From the NCBI RefSeq assembly GCF_001653795.1, contig NZ_CP011514.1:5758420-5822419 (forward strand): a stretch of DNA of 64,000 bases. The letters run 5' to 3'. Source of the DNA: Mitsuaria sp. 7 (lineage in GTDB: Bacteria; Pseudomonadota; Gammaproteobacteria; Burkholderiales; Burkholderiaceae_C). Each line of letters starts with the position of its first letter. Positions within the stretch are counted from its first letter, which is position 1. The translations under genes and the position numbers were made by a program. The notes under the pieces were generated by a model. The model was not told the origin of the DNA. It made no database searches and saw only the letters and a list, made by a program, of their open reading frames with translations. Positions 36,983 to 48,051 of this stretch are shown piece after piece.

Positions 36983-37993
36983 ATGGCAACCGAGAACGTC
37001 ACCCACGAAGCCAAGAGCGCGTCCGACTACGACGCGACCGCCAAGCAGAAGGCGCAAGCCAAGACGGCGCGGATCCCGATCAAGATCATTCCGGCGGAAC
37101 AGCTGAAGAAGCCGGACTGGATCCGGGTGAAGGCCGGTTCGCCGTCGACGCGCTTCTACGAGATCAAGCAGATCCTGCGCGAGCACAAGCTGCACACGGT
37201 CTGCGAGGAAGCGTCCTGCCCCAACATCGGTGAGTGCTTCGGCAAGGGCACGGCGACCTTCATGATCATGGGCGACAAGTGCACGCGGCGCTGCCCGTTC
37301 TGCGATGTCGGCCACGGCCGGCCGGATCCGCTGGACGTGGACGAGCCGCTGAACCTGGCCAAGACGATCGCGGCGCTGAAGCTGAACTACGTGGTGATCA
37401 CCAGCGTGGACCGGGACGACCTGCGCGACGGCGGCGCCGGCCACTTCGCCGAGTGCATCCGCCAGGTGCGCGAGCTGAGCCCGCGCACGCAGATCGAGGT
37501 GCTGGTGCCCGACTTCCGCGGCCGCATGGACCGCGCGCTGGACATCCTGAAGGCGGCGCCGCCGGACGTGATGAACCACAACCTGGAGACTGCGCCGCGC
37601 CTGTACAAGGAAGCGCGTCCGGGCTCGGACTACCAGTTCAGCCTGAACCTGCTGAAGCGCTTCAAGGAAGCGGTGCCGGGCGTGCCGACCAAGAGCGGCA
37701 TCATGGTCGGCCTGGGCGAGACCGATGAGGAGATCCTCCAGGTCATGCGCGACATGCGCGAGCACCACATCGACATGCTGACGATCGGGCAATACCTGTC
37801 CCCGTCGGGCCATCACCTGCCGGTGCGTCGTTACGTGCACCCGGACACCTTCAAGATGTTCGAGGAAGAGGCCTACAAGATGGGCTTCACCCACGCGGCG
37901 GTCGGCGCGATGGTGCGCTCCAGCTACCACGCGGACCAGCAGGCGCACGCCGCGCTGGAGAAGGTGGAAGCGGAGAAGGCGTCCGCGGCCTGA
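36983..37993 (+). CDS. lipA: Lipoyl synthase LipA
   Basis: Radical SAM enzyme of 336 aa that inserts two sulfurs into the octanoyl group. The auxiliary cluster Cys are C74, C79 and C85 ([12 protein letters not shown]), and the radical SAM cluster Cys are C100, C104 and C107 ([13 protein letters not shown]). The end motif RSSYHA is present. The first 45 residues are a charged extension before the family core. The ATG at 36983 is 32 bases after lipB. The product is lipoyl-protein for the pyruvate and 2-oxoglutarate dehydrogenases and glycine cleavage. Confidence 0.98.
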   Translation: MATENVTHEAKSASDYDATAKQKAQAKTARIPIKIIPAEQLKKPDWIRVKAGSPSTRFYEIKQILREHKLHTVCEEASCPNIGECFGKGTATFMIMGDKCTRRCPFCDVGHGRPDPLDVDEPLNLAKTIAALKLNYVVITSVDRDDLRDGGAGHFAECIRQVRELSPRTQIEVLVPDFRGRMDRALDILKAAPPDVMNHNLETAPRLYKEARPGSDYQFSLNLLKRFKEAVPGVPTKSGIMVGLGETDEEILQVMRDMREHHIDMLTIGQYLSPSGHHLPVRRYVHPDTFKMFEEEAYKMGFTHAAVGAMVRSSYHADQQAHAALEKVEAEKASAA

Positions 37994-38030
37994 GTGCTTC
38001 TGATCGCCCGAGCGATCGATGAACACACGG

Positions 38031-38051
38031 ACGGCCCTTCGGGGCCGTTTT
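38031..38051 (+). terminator. lipA terminator
   Basis: ACGGCCC (38031-38037) pairs with GGGCCGT (38042-38048) around TTCG, followed by T. It starts 38 bases after the lipA stop. The T run is short. Confidence 0.75.
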
Positions 38052-38157
38052 GCATGGCCACTCGAGCCGGTGCATGACTTTCGTTGAAGCGGGGAGTCGG
38101 CCCCTACAAACGGCGCTTCTTCATCCGGCCTCGCGCGCATCGCGTCCTCCGCTTCCC

Positions 38158-40125
38158 ATGCACAAGCACTCAAGCGCGTCGAAGCGCGCACTGGCCGGCG
38201 CGATGCTGTGCCTCCCCTTGATGGCGGTGGTCGCCGGTCCGACATCGGCACAGGCGGCTGACGGTCCGCAGGCGAAGACGCGGATCGCAGCCGCCAAGGC
38301 CGGTGAAGCCTTCCGCGGCGTCATGACGCTCGATGTCGATCTCACCGACACGCGTCGGCGGATCGTGACGATCAAGCAGCGCATCCCCGTGCAGCGCGCG
38401 GGCGAGATGACGCTGCTCTATCCGCAGTGGGAGATCGGGAGTCACGCGCCGTCCATTTCCGCGCACCGCCTGGCGGGCCTTGTCGTTCAGGCCGACGGCA
38501 AGACGCTGTCGTGGCGTCGCGATCCCGCTCGGGTCCACGCCTTCCGCATCGTCGTGCCCGCAGGCGCGCAGGTGCTCGATCTGAGCTTCCAATACCTGGC
38601 GCCGCTCAGCCGTGATCCCTCGGCGACGATCGTCGACGGCTTCGTCGGGGTCTACTGGAACCGGATGCTGATGTACCCGTCGGGCTGGAAGGCCAGCGAC
38701 CTGCCGGTGCAGGCGACGATCAAGCTGCCCGCAGGGATGGTGCCGGCGACCGCCTTGTCCGGCGCGCCTGACGGCGAACGGATCCGCTTCGATCCGGTGT
38801 CGCTCGATCGACTCATCGATTCGCCGGTGTTCTCGTCTCGCCACGTGGTGACGCGTGAGATTGCCGGCGGCGTGCGCCCCGTGCGCGCGAACTGGCTGGC
38901 CGCGGATGCCGAGGTGGTCAAGAACGTCGACCGTTTCGACGCCAGGATGCAGGCGGTCCAACGCGAGACGGAAGCGGTCTTCGGCTTGCCGCCCTTCAAG
39001 CGCTACGACTTCCTGATCGCGCTCGACGACCGGCTGCCCGGTCCCGGCGGGATCGAGCATGCCGACTCGGGCGAGGTCGTGCTGCCCGCGAATCTGTTCT
39101 CCGAGCCGGCGGAGTCGACCTCCGTCATCGACGTCATTCCGCACGAACTCATCCATGCGTGGAACGGCTTGTGGCGCGTGCCGGCGGACATGGCCGTGTC
39201 CACGCCGAACGATCCGTTCACCGGCACGCTGCTGTGGGTCTACGAAGGTCAGACCGAGTTCTGGTCACGCGTCATCGCGGCGCGCTCGGGACTGCGCACG
39301 GTCGAGCAGACGCTCGGCGCGATCGCCCTGGATGCGGCCATCGTCCAGCACCGCGCGGGCCGCCAGTGGAAATCGCTCGCCGACAGCGCCAACGATCCGC
39401 TGATCCAGGACGGGACCGTGTACTGGCGCGACTGGCAGCGGCGCGAGGACTACTACATCGAGGGCGTGCTGTTCTGGCTCGACATCGATGCGCGTCTGCG
39501 CCAATGCAGCCACGGCGCCCGGGGCCTGGACGACTTCGCCACGCGCTTCTTCAGCGCGGCGGACCAGAAGCCGGGCGAGCGGCAACGGCCTTATTCGGAA
39601 GCCGACGTCGCCGCGACGCTAGCTCGCGTCTGCCCGGGTCCGTGGGCGGGGACGCTCCGCAAGAAGCTCGATGCCCACGATGACGACGGTGTCCTCGATG
39701 GCCTCGCCGCGCACGGCTGGCGGCTCGTGTTCCGCGATGCGCCGACCGAGTATTTCCGCCTGTACGAGGCCGGCGAGGGCGTGCTCGATCTGAGCTGGTC
39801 GGTGGGCATGACGGTGACCAAGGACGGCCGGGTGAAGGCGGCGACGTGGAACGGGCCTGCCTTCCGCGCGGGCATCGTGCCCGGGGCGCGATTGAAGACG
39901 GTCGACGAGGAGCCGTTCAGCGCCGAACGTCTCACGGCAGCGATCGCCGCCGCCAGGCAAGGCGGCGTGCGGCTGGGCATCCTGGTCGACGGGAATCAGG
40001 AGACCGTGACGGTCGATGCTTCCCGGGGCCTGCGCTATCCGACGCTGGAACGCATCGAAGGCACGCAGGATTCGCTGTCGACGCTGCTGGCGCCGCGCGC
40101 ACCCCGCGCACCTCGCGCGCCTTGA
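38158..40125 (+). CDS. M61 family (glycyl aminopeptidase-like) metallopeptidase with PDZ domain
   Basis: Secreted zinc peptidase of 655 aa. A signal peptide ends at AQA. The zinc site is H329-E330-L-I-H333 in PHELIHAWNG with third ligand E363, and GGIEHADS before it is the family landmark. A PDZ domain occupies roughly 570-640. The C-terminus is an Ala-Pro-Arg repeat (three APR units). An in-frame ATG at 38050 lies inside the lipA terminator, so 38158 is preferred. The stop TGA directly abuts the reverse-strand stop of the next gene. Confidence 0.9.
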   Translation: MHKHSSASKRALAGAMLCLPLMAVVAGPTSAQAADGPQAKTRIAAAKAGEAFRGVMTLDVDLTDTRRRIVTIKQRIPVQRAGEMTLLYPQWEIGSHAPSISAHRLAGLVVQADGKTLSWRRDPARVHAFRIVVPAGAQVLDLSFQYLAPLSRDPSATIVDGFVGVYWNRMLMYPSGWKASDLPVQATIKLPAGMVPATALSGAPDGERIRFDPVSLDRLIDSPVFSSRHVVTREIAGGVRPVRANWLAADAEVVKNVDRFDARMQAVQRETEAVFGLPPFKRYDFLIALDDRLPGPGGIEHADSGEVVLPANLFSEPAESTSVIDVIPHELIHAWNGLWRVPADMAVSTPNDPFTGTLLWVYEGQTEFWSRVIAARSGLRTVEQTLGAIALDAAIVQHRAGRQWKSLADSANDPLIQDGTVYWRDWQRREDYYIEGVLFWLDIDARLRQCSHGARGLDDFATRFFSAADQKPGERQRPYSEADVAATLARVCPGPWAGTLRKKLDAHDDDGVLDGLAAHGWRLVFRDAPTEYFRLYEAGEGVLDLSWSVGMTVTKDGRVKAATWNGPAFRAGIVPGARLKTVDEEPFSAERLTAAIAAARQGGVRLGILVDGNQETVTVDASRGLRYPTLERIEGTQDSLSTLLAPRAPRAPRAP

Positions 40126-41625
40126 TCAGGCCGGCGTCCAGCGCCCTGCCACGTTCTTCAGCAGCAGGTTGATCGCCGCCAACTGTCGGTTGCGCACCGA
40201 CAGCAGCGAGGCCTCCGCGTTGAAGGCGCTGTTCTGTGCCGTCGTGACGTCCAGGAAAGACACCGTGCCCGCGCGGTACTGGTCGGTCACCAGTTCGAGG
40301 TTGCGCTGCGCGGCGTCCAGCGCCTCCTGCTGCAGCCGCGCTTCCTCGCGCAGGTGGTCGGTGAGGATCAGGTTGTCCTCCACCTCCTGCAGCGCGGTCA
40401 GCACCGTCTGGCGATAGGTGGAGGTCGCGACCTCGGCGCTGGTGCGCGCCTGCGCGCTCGCCAGCTTGCGCTGGCCGCCGTCGAAGATCGCCTGCGCCAG
40501 CGAGGGTCCCAGCGACCAGAAGAGGTTGGGCGCCGACAGCAGATCGCTCAGCGTGCTGCTGCGATATCCGGCGCTGCCCGAGAGCGTGAGTGACGGGAAG
40601 TAGGCCGCGTCCGCGACACCGATCTGCGAATACGCCGCCGCCACGCGCCGCTGCGCGGCCGCGATGTCGGGACGACGCTGCAGCAGCTGCGAGGGCAGCA
40701 GCTCCGGCACCTCCGGCGGCTTCGGCAGCGCCGCGTTCTTCGCCAGGTCCAGCGCGGACGGCGGCAGCCCGAGCAGCACCGCGATCGCGTGTTCCAGCTG
40801 GCCGCGCGTGGAGCGCGTCTCCAGCAACTGCGCCTGGGCAGAGCGCAGTTGCGTCTGCGCCTGCAGGACGTCGCTGCGCGCGGCGACGCCGCTCTGGTAA
40901 CGCGCCTGCGTCAAGTCGAGGAAGCGTTGATACGAGGTCACGCTGCGGTCGTACAGCGCCTCTTGCGCTTCCGCGGTCCGCAGCGAGAAGTAGGTCTGCG
41001 CCAGCGTCGCCTGCGCGCTCAGGCGCGCCGCGGCGAGGTCGTCGGCGCTCGCCTGCAGCGACGCGTTCGCGCCTTCGCTGGCCAGACGCAGCCGGCCCCA
41101 GAGGTCGGGTTCCCAGCTCGCGTTCAGCGAGGCCTGCACGCTGTTGGTCGGCCCGCGGTTGATCGAGCCGTTGGTGACGTTGCCGTCCGGACTCTTGCTG
41201 CGCGTGCCGGAGACGCCGACGGACAGCGTGGGGAACAGCGCCGAGCGGCTCGCCTCCAGCGCGGCGCGGGCGCCTTCCACCTGCGCGATCGCGGCCTTCA
41301 GGTTCTCGTTGCCGATCACCAGCCGATGCTGCAGGTCGTTGAGCACGGGATCGTCGAACAGCGTCCACCACTGCTCGGGCACCGGCTCGGCGGCGGCGGG
41401 GCGCGCCTGCTTCCACAGCGCGTTCTCCTTGAACTGCGTGGGCGCGGCGACCGGCGCGGGCGGATCGACGCGCGTCACCGCGCAGCCGCTCATCACGGCG
41501 ACCAGCGCCGTCATCGCCGCTGCCGCCGCGATGGTGGTGAGGGCCGCGCGCGAACGTGCGGCGGGGGCGGAGGAGGCGTTCATCATCATCGGGGTCTGCA
41601 TGTCGCTCTGCATGTCTGTCTGCAT
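40126..41625 (-). CDS. RND efflux outer-membrane lipoprotein (NodT/OprM family)
   Basis: Outer-membrane channel of a tripartite pump (499 aa). A lipobox MSGC with C48 follows a hydrophobic stretch, so the protein is a lipoprotein. WWTLFDDPVLN, ASWEPDLWGRLRLASEGANA and QLLQRRPDIAAAQRRVAAA are family hallmarks of the two OEP repeats. The N-terminus has several in-frame ATGs within a repeated ACATGCAG unit, and the true start could be any of them. It lies three bases after the second pump gene, closing the mdtABC-type operon. Confidence 0.92.
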   Translation of the reverse strand: MQTDMQSDMQTPMMMNASSAPAARSRAALTTIAAAAAMTALVAVMSGCAVTRVDPPAPVAAPTQFKENALWKQARPAAAEPVPEQWWTLFDDPVLNDLQHRLVIGNENLKAAIAQVEGARAALEASRSALFPTLSVGVSGTRSKSPDGNVTNGSINRGPTNSVQASLNASWEPDLWGRLRLASEGANASLQASADDLAAARLSAQATLAQTYFSLRTAEAQEALYDRSVTSYQRFLDLTQARYQSGVAARSDVLQAQTQLRSAQAQLLETRSTRGQLEHAIAVLLGLPPSALDLAKNAALPKPPEVPELLPSQLLQRRPDIAAAQRRVAAAYSQIGVADAAYFPSLTLSGSAGYRSSTLSDLLSAPNLFWSLGPSLAQAIFDGGQRKLASAQARTSAEVATSTYRQTVLTALQEVEDNLILTDHLREEARLQQEALDAAQRNLELVTDQYRAGTVSFLDVTTAQNSAFNAEASLLSVRNRQLAAINLLLKNVAGRWTPA

Positions 41626-41628
41626 GTC

Positions 41629-44600
41629 TCAGCCCTGCAGGGGCGGAGCCGCGGGCGGCTCGGGATTCATCGGGGGCGCGGCGTTCGAGGCCGTGCCGGC
41701 CTTGTCGGCCTTCGCTGCTCGCCTGGCCGCGCGGCGCTTCATCACGCGCTGACGAAGCCGCTCCATCGTCACGAAGACGACCGGCGTCGTGTACAGCGTG
41801 AGCACCTGGCTCAGGATCAGGCCGCCGACGATGGCGATGCCCAGCGGCTTGCGCAGTTCGGCGCCGTCGCCGCTGCCCAGCGCCAGCGGCACCGCGCCGA
41901 AGATCGCGGCGAAGGTCGTCATCAGGATGGGGCGCAGCCGCAGCTTGGCCGCACGGAAGATCGCCGCGCCGGCCGTCAGGTGCGCCGTCGTGCGCTGCCG
42001 CGCGATGGCGAAGTCGATCATCATGATCGCGTTCTTCTTGACGATGCCGATCAGCAGGATCACGCCGATCAACGCGATGATCGAGAACTCCGTGTTGAAC
42101 ATCATCAGCGCCAGCAGCGCGCCGACGCCCGCGGAGGGCAGCGTCGACAGGATGGTCACCGGATGCACCAGGCTCTCGTAGAGCATGCCCAGCACCAGAT
42201 AGATCGCGATGATGGCCGCGCCGATCAGGATGGGCTGCGACTTCAGCGCATCCTGGAACGCGTTGGCGGTGCCCGCGAAGGTGCCGCGCACCGAGACCGG
42301 CACGCCCAGCTCCGACATCGCGTTGTGGATCGCGTCCGTGGCCTGCGACAGGGACACGCCCTCGGGCAGGTTGAAGCTGATCGTCGACGCCGGAGAGCCG
42401 CTCTGGTGGTTCACCGACAGCGGCGTGTTCGTCGTCTCGAAGCGGCTGAACGCCGACAGCGGCACCTGCGCGCCCGCGCTGCTCGTGACGTAGAGCTTGC
42501 GCAGCGTCTCCGGGCCTTGCAGGTACTGCGGCGCCAGCTCCATGACCACGCGGTACTGGTTCAGCGGGTTGTAGATGACGCCGACCTGCCGTTGGCCGAA
42601 GGCGTTGTTCAAGGTCGTGTCGATGGTGCTCACCGTCACGCCCAGCCGCGCCGCCGCGTCGCGGTCGATGACCAGCGAGGTCTGCACGCCCTTGTCCTGC
42701 TGGTCGGTGTTGACGTCGGTCAGGTCCGGCAGCTGCGACAGCGCGTTGCGCACGCGCGGCTCCCACTCGCGCAGGGCTTCGAGGTCGTCCGCCTGCAGCG
42801 TGAACTGGTACTGCGCGTTGGCCTGCCGGCCGCCGATCCGGATGTCCTGCACCGGCACCAGGAAGAGGTTGGCGCCGGGCTCATGCGCCATCTTGTCGCG
42901 CAGCCGGTTCACGACCTGGTCGGCCGAGACCTTGCGCTCCTTCAGCGGCTTGAGCGTGATGTAGAAGTTCGCGCCGTTGCGCTGGCCGCCGCCGGTGTTG
43001 CCGTTGACGTTCTCCACCGCGGGGTCGGAGAGGATGATCTCCATGAAGCGGTCCACCCGCTGGCGCATCATCTCGAAGGAGCTGCCCTGGTCCGCCTGCA
43101 CGCCGCCGATCAGCACGCCGGTGTCCTGCTGCGGGAAGAAGGTCTTGGGGATCGCGCCGTAGAGATGCACGTTCAGCGCGACCACCGCGACGAGCGACAG
43201 CAGCGCGACCGGCTGATGCCGCAGCGTCCACATCAGCGAACGGCGATAGCCGCGTGCCAGCCCGCGATTGAAGCGTCCGGCCAGACGCGCGAACCAGCCC
43301 TTGCGCTTCGTGGCGGCGCCGGGCGCCGGCTCCTTGCGCGCCTTCAGCACCCGCGAGGCCATCATCGGCGTCGTCGTCAGCGACACGATCATCGACACCA
43401 GGATGGAGGCCGACAGCACGACGGCGAACTCGCGGAACAGGCGTCCGACGACGCCGCCCATCAGCAGGATGGGGATGAACACCGCCACCAGCGACAGGCT
43501 GATCGAGATCACCGTGAAGCCGATCTCGCGCGCGCCGCGCAGCGAAGCCTCGACGGGCGAGAGGCCCTGCTCGATGTAGCGGGTGATGTTCTCGAGCACG
43601 ACGATCGCGTCGTCGACGACGAAGCCCGTGGCCACCGTGAGCGCCATCGCCGACAGGTTGTCCAGGCTGTAGCCGCACAGGTACATCACGCCGAAGGTGC
43701 CGGCCAGCGACACCGGCACGGCGACCGCGGGCAGCAGCGTCGCGCGCCAGCTGCGCAGGAAGAGCAGCACCACGAGGATGACCAGGCCCACGGCGATCGC
43801 CATCGCACGCTGCACTTCGTCCAGCGAGGCGCGGATGGTCGGCGTGCGGTCGCTGATGACCTTGAGGTCGATCGCCGGCGGGATCGAGGCCTGCAGCCGC
43901 GGCAGCAGCTCACGCACGTGCCGCACGGTCTCGATGATGTTGGCGCCCGGCTCCTTCTGGATGAACAGCAGGATCGCCGGCTGGCCGTTGGAGGCGCCGT
44001 AGTTGCGCACGTCCTGGACCGAGTCGCTCACGTCCGCCACGTCGCGCAGCCGCAGCGCGGCGCCGTCGCGGTAGGACAGCACCACCGGCGCGTACTCGGA
44101 GGCGGTGCGCGCCTGGTCGTTCGCGCCGACCTGCCAGTAGCGGCCCGATTCCTCGACCGCGCCCTTGGGCCGGTTGGCGTTGGTGTTGGTGATGGCCTGG
44201 CGCACCTGGTCCAGCGAGATGCCGTTGGCCGCCAGCTTGTCCGGGTTGAGCTCGACCCGCACCGCCGGCAGCGCGCCGCCGCCGACGTTGACCTGCCCGA
44301 CGCCGCCGACCTGCGCCAGCCGCTGCGCGAGCACCGTCGACGCGGTGTCGTACATCTGGCCGCGCGTCAGCGTCTGCGAGGTCAGCGCCAGGATCATGAT
44401 CGGCGCGTCGGCCGGGTTGACCTTACGGTAGGTCGGGTTGCTCGGCATGCCGGTCGGCAGCAGCGTGCGCGCCGCGTTGATCGCGGCCTGCACGTCGCGC
44501 GCGGCACCGTCGATGTCGCGGCTCAGGTCGAACTGCAGCGTGACGTTGCTCGAGCCCAGCGAGGAACGCGAGGTGATCTCGGTGACGCCGGCGATGCTGC

Positions 44601-44814
44601 CGAGTGCGCGCTCCAGCGGCGTCGCGACGGTCGCGGCCATGGTGTCCGGGCTCGCGCCCGGCAGCGAGGCGGACACCGAGATCGTCGGGAAGTCCACCTG
44701 CGGCAGCGGCGCGATCGGCAGGAAGTGATAGCCGAGCATCCCCGCCAGCGCGATGCCGATGGTGATCAGCGTCGTCGCGACCGGCCTCGCGATGAACGGC
44801 GCGGAAATGTTCAT
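41629..44814 (-). CDS. mdtC: RND multidrug efflux permease, MdtC-like
   Basis: Inner-membrane proton-drug antiporter of 1061 aa with twelve membrane segments and two large periplasmic loops. The start [19 protein letters not shown], the proton-relay Asp pair in [14 protein letters not shown] and the [25 protein letters not shown] block are typical. The order after an MdtB-like gene makes MdtC the best name. The start overlaps the preceding stop by four bases (ATGA). MdtB and MdtC form a mixed trimer in E. coli; this is assumed here. Confidence 0.94.
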   Translation of the reverse strand: MNISAPFIARPVATTLITIGIALAGMLGYHFLPIAPLPQVDFPTISVSASLPGASPDTMAATVATPLERALGSIAGVTEITSRSSLGSSNVTLQFDLSRDIDGAARDVQAAINAARTLLPTGMPSNPTYRKVNPADAPIMILALTSQTLTRGQMYDTASTVLAQRLAQVGGVGQVNVGGGALPAVRVELNPDKLAANGISLDQVRQAITNTNANRPKGAVEESGRYWQVGANDQARTASEYAPVVLSYRDGAALRLRDVADVSDSVQDVRNYGASNGQPAILLFIQKEPGANIIETVRHVRELLPRLQASIPPAIDLKVISDRTPTIRASLDEVQRAMAIAVGLVILVVLLFLRSWRATLLPAVAVPVSLAGTFGVMYLCGYSLDNLSAMALTVATGFVVDDAIVVLENITRYIEQGLSPVEASLRGAREIGFTVISISLSLVAVFIPILLMGGVVGRLFREFAVVLSASILVSMIVSLTTTPMMASRVLKARKEPAPGAATKRKGWFARLAGRFNRGLARGYRRSLMWTLRHQPVALLSLVAVVALNVHLYGAIPKTFFPQQDTGVLIGGVQADQGSSFEMMRQRVDRFMEIILSDPAVENVNGNTGGGQRNGANFYITLKPLKERKVSADQVVNRLRDKMAHEPGANLFLVPVQDIRIGGRQANAQYQFTLQADDLEALREWEPRVRNALSQLPDLTDVNTDQQDKGVQTSLVIDRDAAARLGVTVSTIDTTLNNAFGQRQVGVIYNPLNQYRVVMELAPQYLQGPETLRKLYVTSSAGAQVPLSAFSRFETTNTPLSVNHQSGSPASTISFNLPEGVSLSQATDAIHNAMSELGVPVSVRGTFAGTANAFQDALKSQPILIGAAIIAIYLVLGMLYESLVHPVTILSTLPSAGVGALLALMMFNTEFSIIALIGVILLIGIVKKNAIMMIDFAIARQRTTAHLTAGAAIFRAAKLRLRPILMTTFAAIFGAVPLALGSGDGAELRKPLGIAIVGGLILSQVLTLYTTPVVFVTMERLRQRVMKRRAARRAAKADKAGTASNAAPPMNPEPPAAPPLQG

Positions 44815-47800
44815 CGCAGGTCTCCGCCCGGTCCGATCGGACCGATGGGCCCGGCAGGATCGGCGATCTGCGGTGCGTCGGGACCCCGGCGTTCGTCGGC
44901 GGCCCGCGTCTCGCGCTTCGCGCCGCGGCGCTCGCGCCAGCGCTGCGCCATGCGCGCGAAGCCCAGGTAGATCACCGGCGTCGTGAACAGGGTCAGCAGC
45001 TGGCTCACGATCAGGCCGCCGACCATGGTCACGCCCAGCGGATGCCGCAGCTCATGACCGACGCCGGTGCCCAGCATCAGCGGCAGTGCGCCCAACAGCG
45101 CGGCCATCGTCGTCATCAGGATCGGACGGAAGCGCAGCAGCGAGGCCTGGTGGATCGCGGCGCGCGGTTCGAGGCCCTGTTCGCGCTCGGCCTCGAGCGC
45201 GAAGTCGATCATCATGATCGCGTTCTTCTTGACGATGCCGATCAGCAGAACGATGCCGATGATCGCGATGATCCCCAGATCCAGCCCGCCCAGCAGCAGC
45301 GCCAGCAGTGCGCCCACGCCGGCCGACGGCAGCGTCGACAGGATGGTCACCGGATGGATGTAGCTCTCGTAGAGCACGCCCAGCACGATGTACATCGTGA
45401 CCACCGCCGCCAGGATCAGGAACAGCGTGCTGGACAGCGAATTGCTGAAGGCTTCCGCCGCGCCTTGGAAACTGGTCTCGACGCTGATCGGCAGGTCGAG
45501 ATTGGCCTGCTCGGCCTTGATCGCCTTCACCGCGTCGCCGAGTGCGACACCGGGCGGCAGGTTGAACGAGATCGTGGCCGCCGGAAACTGCGCGACGTGA
45601 TTGATCGCCAGCGCCGCGGGACGTTCGACGATCTGCGCGACCGAGTTCAGCGGCACCTGCACCGAGGTCGTCGACGTCGTGCCGGTGGCGCTGGTGGTGG
45701 ACGTGCTGCCGGGCACGTACAGCCCTTCGAGCGCGCGCGGTCCGCTGCGGAACTCCGGCGCCGCTTCAAGCACGACGCGGTACTGGCTGGACTGCGTGTA
45801 GATCGTCGAGATCAGCCGCTGGCCGAAGGCGTTGTAGAGCGCGGTGTCGATCGCCGCGATCGTGACGCCGAGCCGGCCCGCCGCCTCGCGGTCGATCTGG
45901 ACCCAGGCCTGCAGACCCTGGTTCTGAAGGTCGCTGGCGACGTCGGCCAGCTGCGGCAGCGCCTTGAGCCGCTCCAGCAACTGGTCGTTGGCCTTCTGCA
46001 GGTCGGCCGTGTCCGGCGAGCTCAGCAGGAACTGGTACTGCGTCTTGGACACGCGGTCCTCGATCGTCAGGTCCTGCACCGGCTGCATGTAGGCGGTGAT
46101 GCCAGGCACCTGCCGGTTCGCGTCGCCCAGCCGCGCGATGATCTCCGTCGCCGACGCGTGGCGCGTCGCGAACGGCTTCAGCGTGATCTGCATGCGGCCG
46201 GTGTTCAGCGACGCGTTGGCACCGTCGACGCCGATGAAGGACGCGATGTGGTCGACGTCGGGATCCTTCAGGAAGACCTCGGCCAGCTTCTGCTGACGCT
46301 CGCTCATCGCGTCGAACGAGGTGCTCTGCGTCGCCTCGGTGATCACCTGCAGCAGGCCGGTGTCCTGCACCGGGAAGAAGCCCTTGGGCACGACGACATA
46401 CAGCAGCGCGGTCAGCACCAGCGTCCCGAAGAAGCCCAGCAGCGTCAGCACCGGACGGTCCAGCACCCAGTCCAGGCCGCGGCCGTAGGCCTGGATGACG
46501 GCCTCGAACTTCTCGCCGAACCAGGTGCCGAGTCGCGAGTGCTTCTGCTCGGACTCGGGCTTCAGCAGCCTCGCGCTCATCATCGGCGTCAGCGTCAGCG
46601 AGACGAAGGCCGAGATCAGGATGGAGACCGCCAGCGTGATCGCGAACTCATGGAACAGCCGACCGACGACGTCGCCCATGAACAGCAGCGGGATCAGCAC
46701 CGCGATCAGCGAGACGGTCAGCGAGATGATGGTGAAGCCGATCTGCCTGGAGCCCTTGATGGCCGCCTCCATCGGCGAGTCGCCTTCCTCGACGTAGCGG
46801 GCGATGTTCTCGATCATCACGATCGCATCGTCCACGACGAAGCCGGTCGAGATGGTCAGCGCCATCAGCGTCAGGTTGTTGATCGAGAAGCCGGCGAGGT
46901 ACATCACGCCGAAGGTGCCGATCAGCGACAGCGGCACCGCGACGCTGGGGATCAGCGTGGCGCTGCCGCTGCGCAGGAACAGGAAGATCACCGCGACGAC
47001 CAGCACGATCGCGAGCAGCAGCTCGATCTCGGTGTCGTCGACCGAGGCGCGGATGGTCGTCGTGCGGTCGGACAGGATCTGCACGTCGACGGAGGCGGGC
47101 AGCGTGCCCTGCAGCTTGGGCAGCAGCGCCTTCACGCGGTCGACGGTCTGGATCACGTTGGCGCCGGGCTGGCGCTGAACGTTCAGGATCACGCCCGGCG
47201 TCGTGTCGGCCCAGGCCGCCAGGCGCAGGTTCTCGGCGTCGTCGACGATCACCGCGACGTCGTTCAGCCGCAGCGGGTTGCCGTTCTTCCAGGCAATGAT
47301 CAGGTTCTGGTACTCGGCGGCGGAGCGCAACTGGTCGTTGGCGTCGATCGTCGACGCGCGTTGCGAGCCGTCGAAGCTGCCCTTGGCCTGGTTGACGTTG
47401 GCCGAGGCGATGGCGCTGCGCACGTCGTCCAGCGACAGCCCCAGCGCCGCGAGCGCGCGCGGATTCGCCTGGATGCGCACGGCGGGACGGCGCCCGCCGG
47501 CGATGCTGACGAGACCCACGCCGTCGACCTGCGACAGCTTGGGCGCGAGGCGGTTCTCGACCAGGTCATGGACCTTGATCACCGGCAGCGACGGCGAGGT
47601 CACCGCGATCGTCATCACCGGCGCGTCGGCCGGATTGACCTTGCTGTAGACCGGCGGCATCGGCAGGTCGCTGGGCAGCAGGTTGCTGCCGGCGTTGATC
47701 GCGGCCTGCACCTCCTGCTCGGCGACGTCCAGCGACAGGCCCAGCGAGAAGCGCAGCGTGATCACCGACGCGCCGCCCGAGCTCGACGAGGTCATCTGGC

Positions 47801-48038
47801 TCAGGCCCGGCATCTGGCCGAACTGGCGCTCCAGCGGCGCGGTGACGGTGGTGGAGATGACGTCCGGGCTCGCGCCCGGATAGAGCGTCGTGACCTGGAT
47901 GGTCGGGTAGTCGACCTCCGGCAGCGCCGACAGCGGCAGCAGCCGGTAGGCCAGCAGGCCGGCCAGCAGGATGGCCAGCATCAGCAGCGAGGTCGCGACC
48001 GGCCGCTCGATGAAGGGACGGGACGGATTCATGGCCAT
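44811..48038 (-). CDS. mdtB: RND multidrug efflux permease, MdtB-like
   Basis: RND permease of 1075 aa. [24 protein letters not shown] and [24 protein letters not shown] match MdtB. The proton relay appears in [21 protein letters not shown]. It lies between the adaptor (13 bases upstream) and the MdtC-like gene (overlap of four). Two near-identical permease types side by side with one adaptor is the characteristic mdtABC layout; in E. coli the pump expels bile salts and novobiocin. The local substrate is not known. Confidence 0.94.
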   Translation of the reverse strand: MAMNPSRPFIERPVATSLLMLAILLAGLLAYRLLPLSALPEVDYPTIQVTTLYPGASPDVISTTVTAPLERQFGQMPGLSQMTSSSSGGASVITLRFSLGLSLDVAEQEVQAAINAGSNLLPSDLPMPPVYSKVNPADAPVMTIAVTSPSLPVIKVHDLVENRLAPKLSQVDGVGLVSIAGGRRPAVRIQANPRALAALGLSLDDVRSAIASANVNQAKGSFDGSQRASTIDANDQLRSAAEYQNLIIAWKNGNPLRLNDVAVIVDDAENLRLAAWADTTPGVILNVQRQPGANVIQTVDRVKALLPKLQGTLPASVDVQILSDRTTTIRASVDDTEIELLLAIVLVVAVIFLFLRSGSATLIPSVAVPLSLIGTFGVMYLAGFSINNLTLMALTISTGFVVDDAIVMIENIARYVEEGDSPMEAAIKGSRQIGFTIISLTVSLIAVLIPLLFMGDVVGRLFHEFAITLAVSILISAFVSLTLTPMMSARLLKPESEQKHSRLGTWFGEKFEAVIQAYGRGLDWVLDRPVLTLLGFFGTLVLTALLYVVVPKGFFPVQDTGLLQVITEATQSTSFDAMSERQQKLAEVFLKDPDVDHIASFIGVDGANASLNTGRMQITLKPFATRHASATEIIARLGDANRQVPGITAYMQPVQDLTIEDRVSKTQYQFLLSSPDTADLQKANDQLLERLKALPQLADVASDLQNQGLQAWVQIDREAAGRLGVTIAAIDTALYNAFGQRLISTIYTQSSQYRVVLEAAPEFRSGPRALEGLYVPGSTSTTSATGTTSTTSVQVPLNSVAQIVERPAALAINHVAQFPAATISFNLPPGVALGDAVKAIKAEQANLDLPISVETSFQGAAEAFSNSLSSTLFLILAAVVTMYIVLGVLYESYIHPVTILSTLPSAGVGALLALLLGGLDLGIIAIIGIVLLIGIVKKNAIMMIDFALEAEREQGLEPRAAIHQASLLRFRPILMTTMAALLGALPLMLGTGVGHELRHPLGVTMVGGLIVSQLLTLFTTPVIYLGFARMAQRWRERRGAKRETRAADERRGPDAPQIADPAGPIGPIGPGGDLR

Positions 48039-48051
48039 GGCCGGGCCTCGA

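Noticed and set aside
39932..42766. A 944-codon minus-strand frame
   Set aside because: It overlaps the efflux lipoprotein and permease genes in another frame and reads as Ala/Arg/Gly-rich filler.
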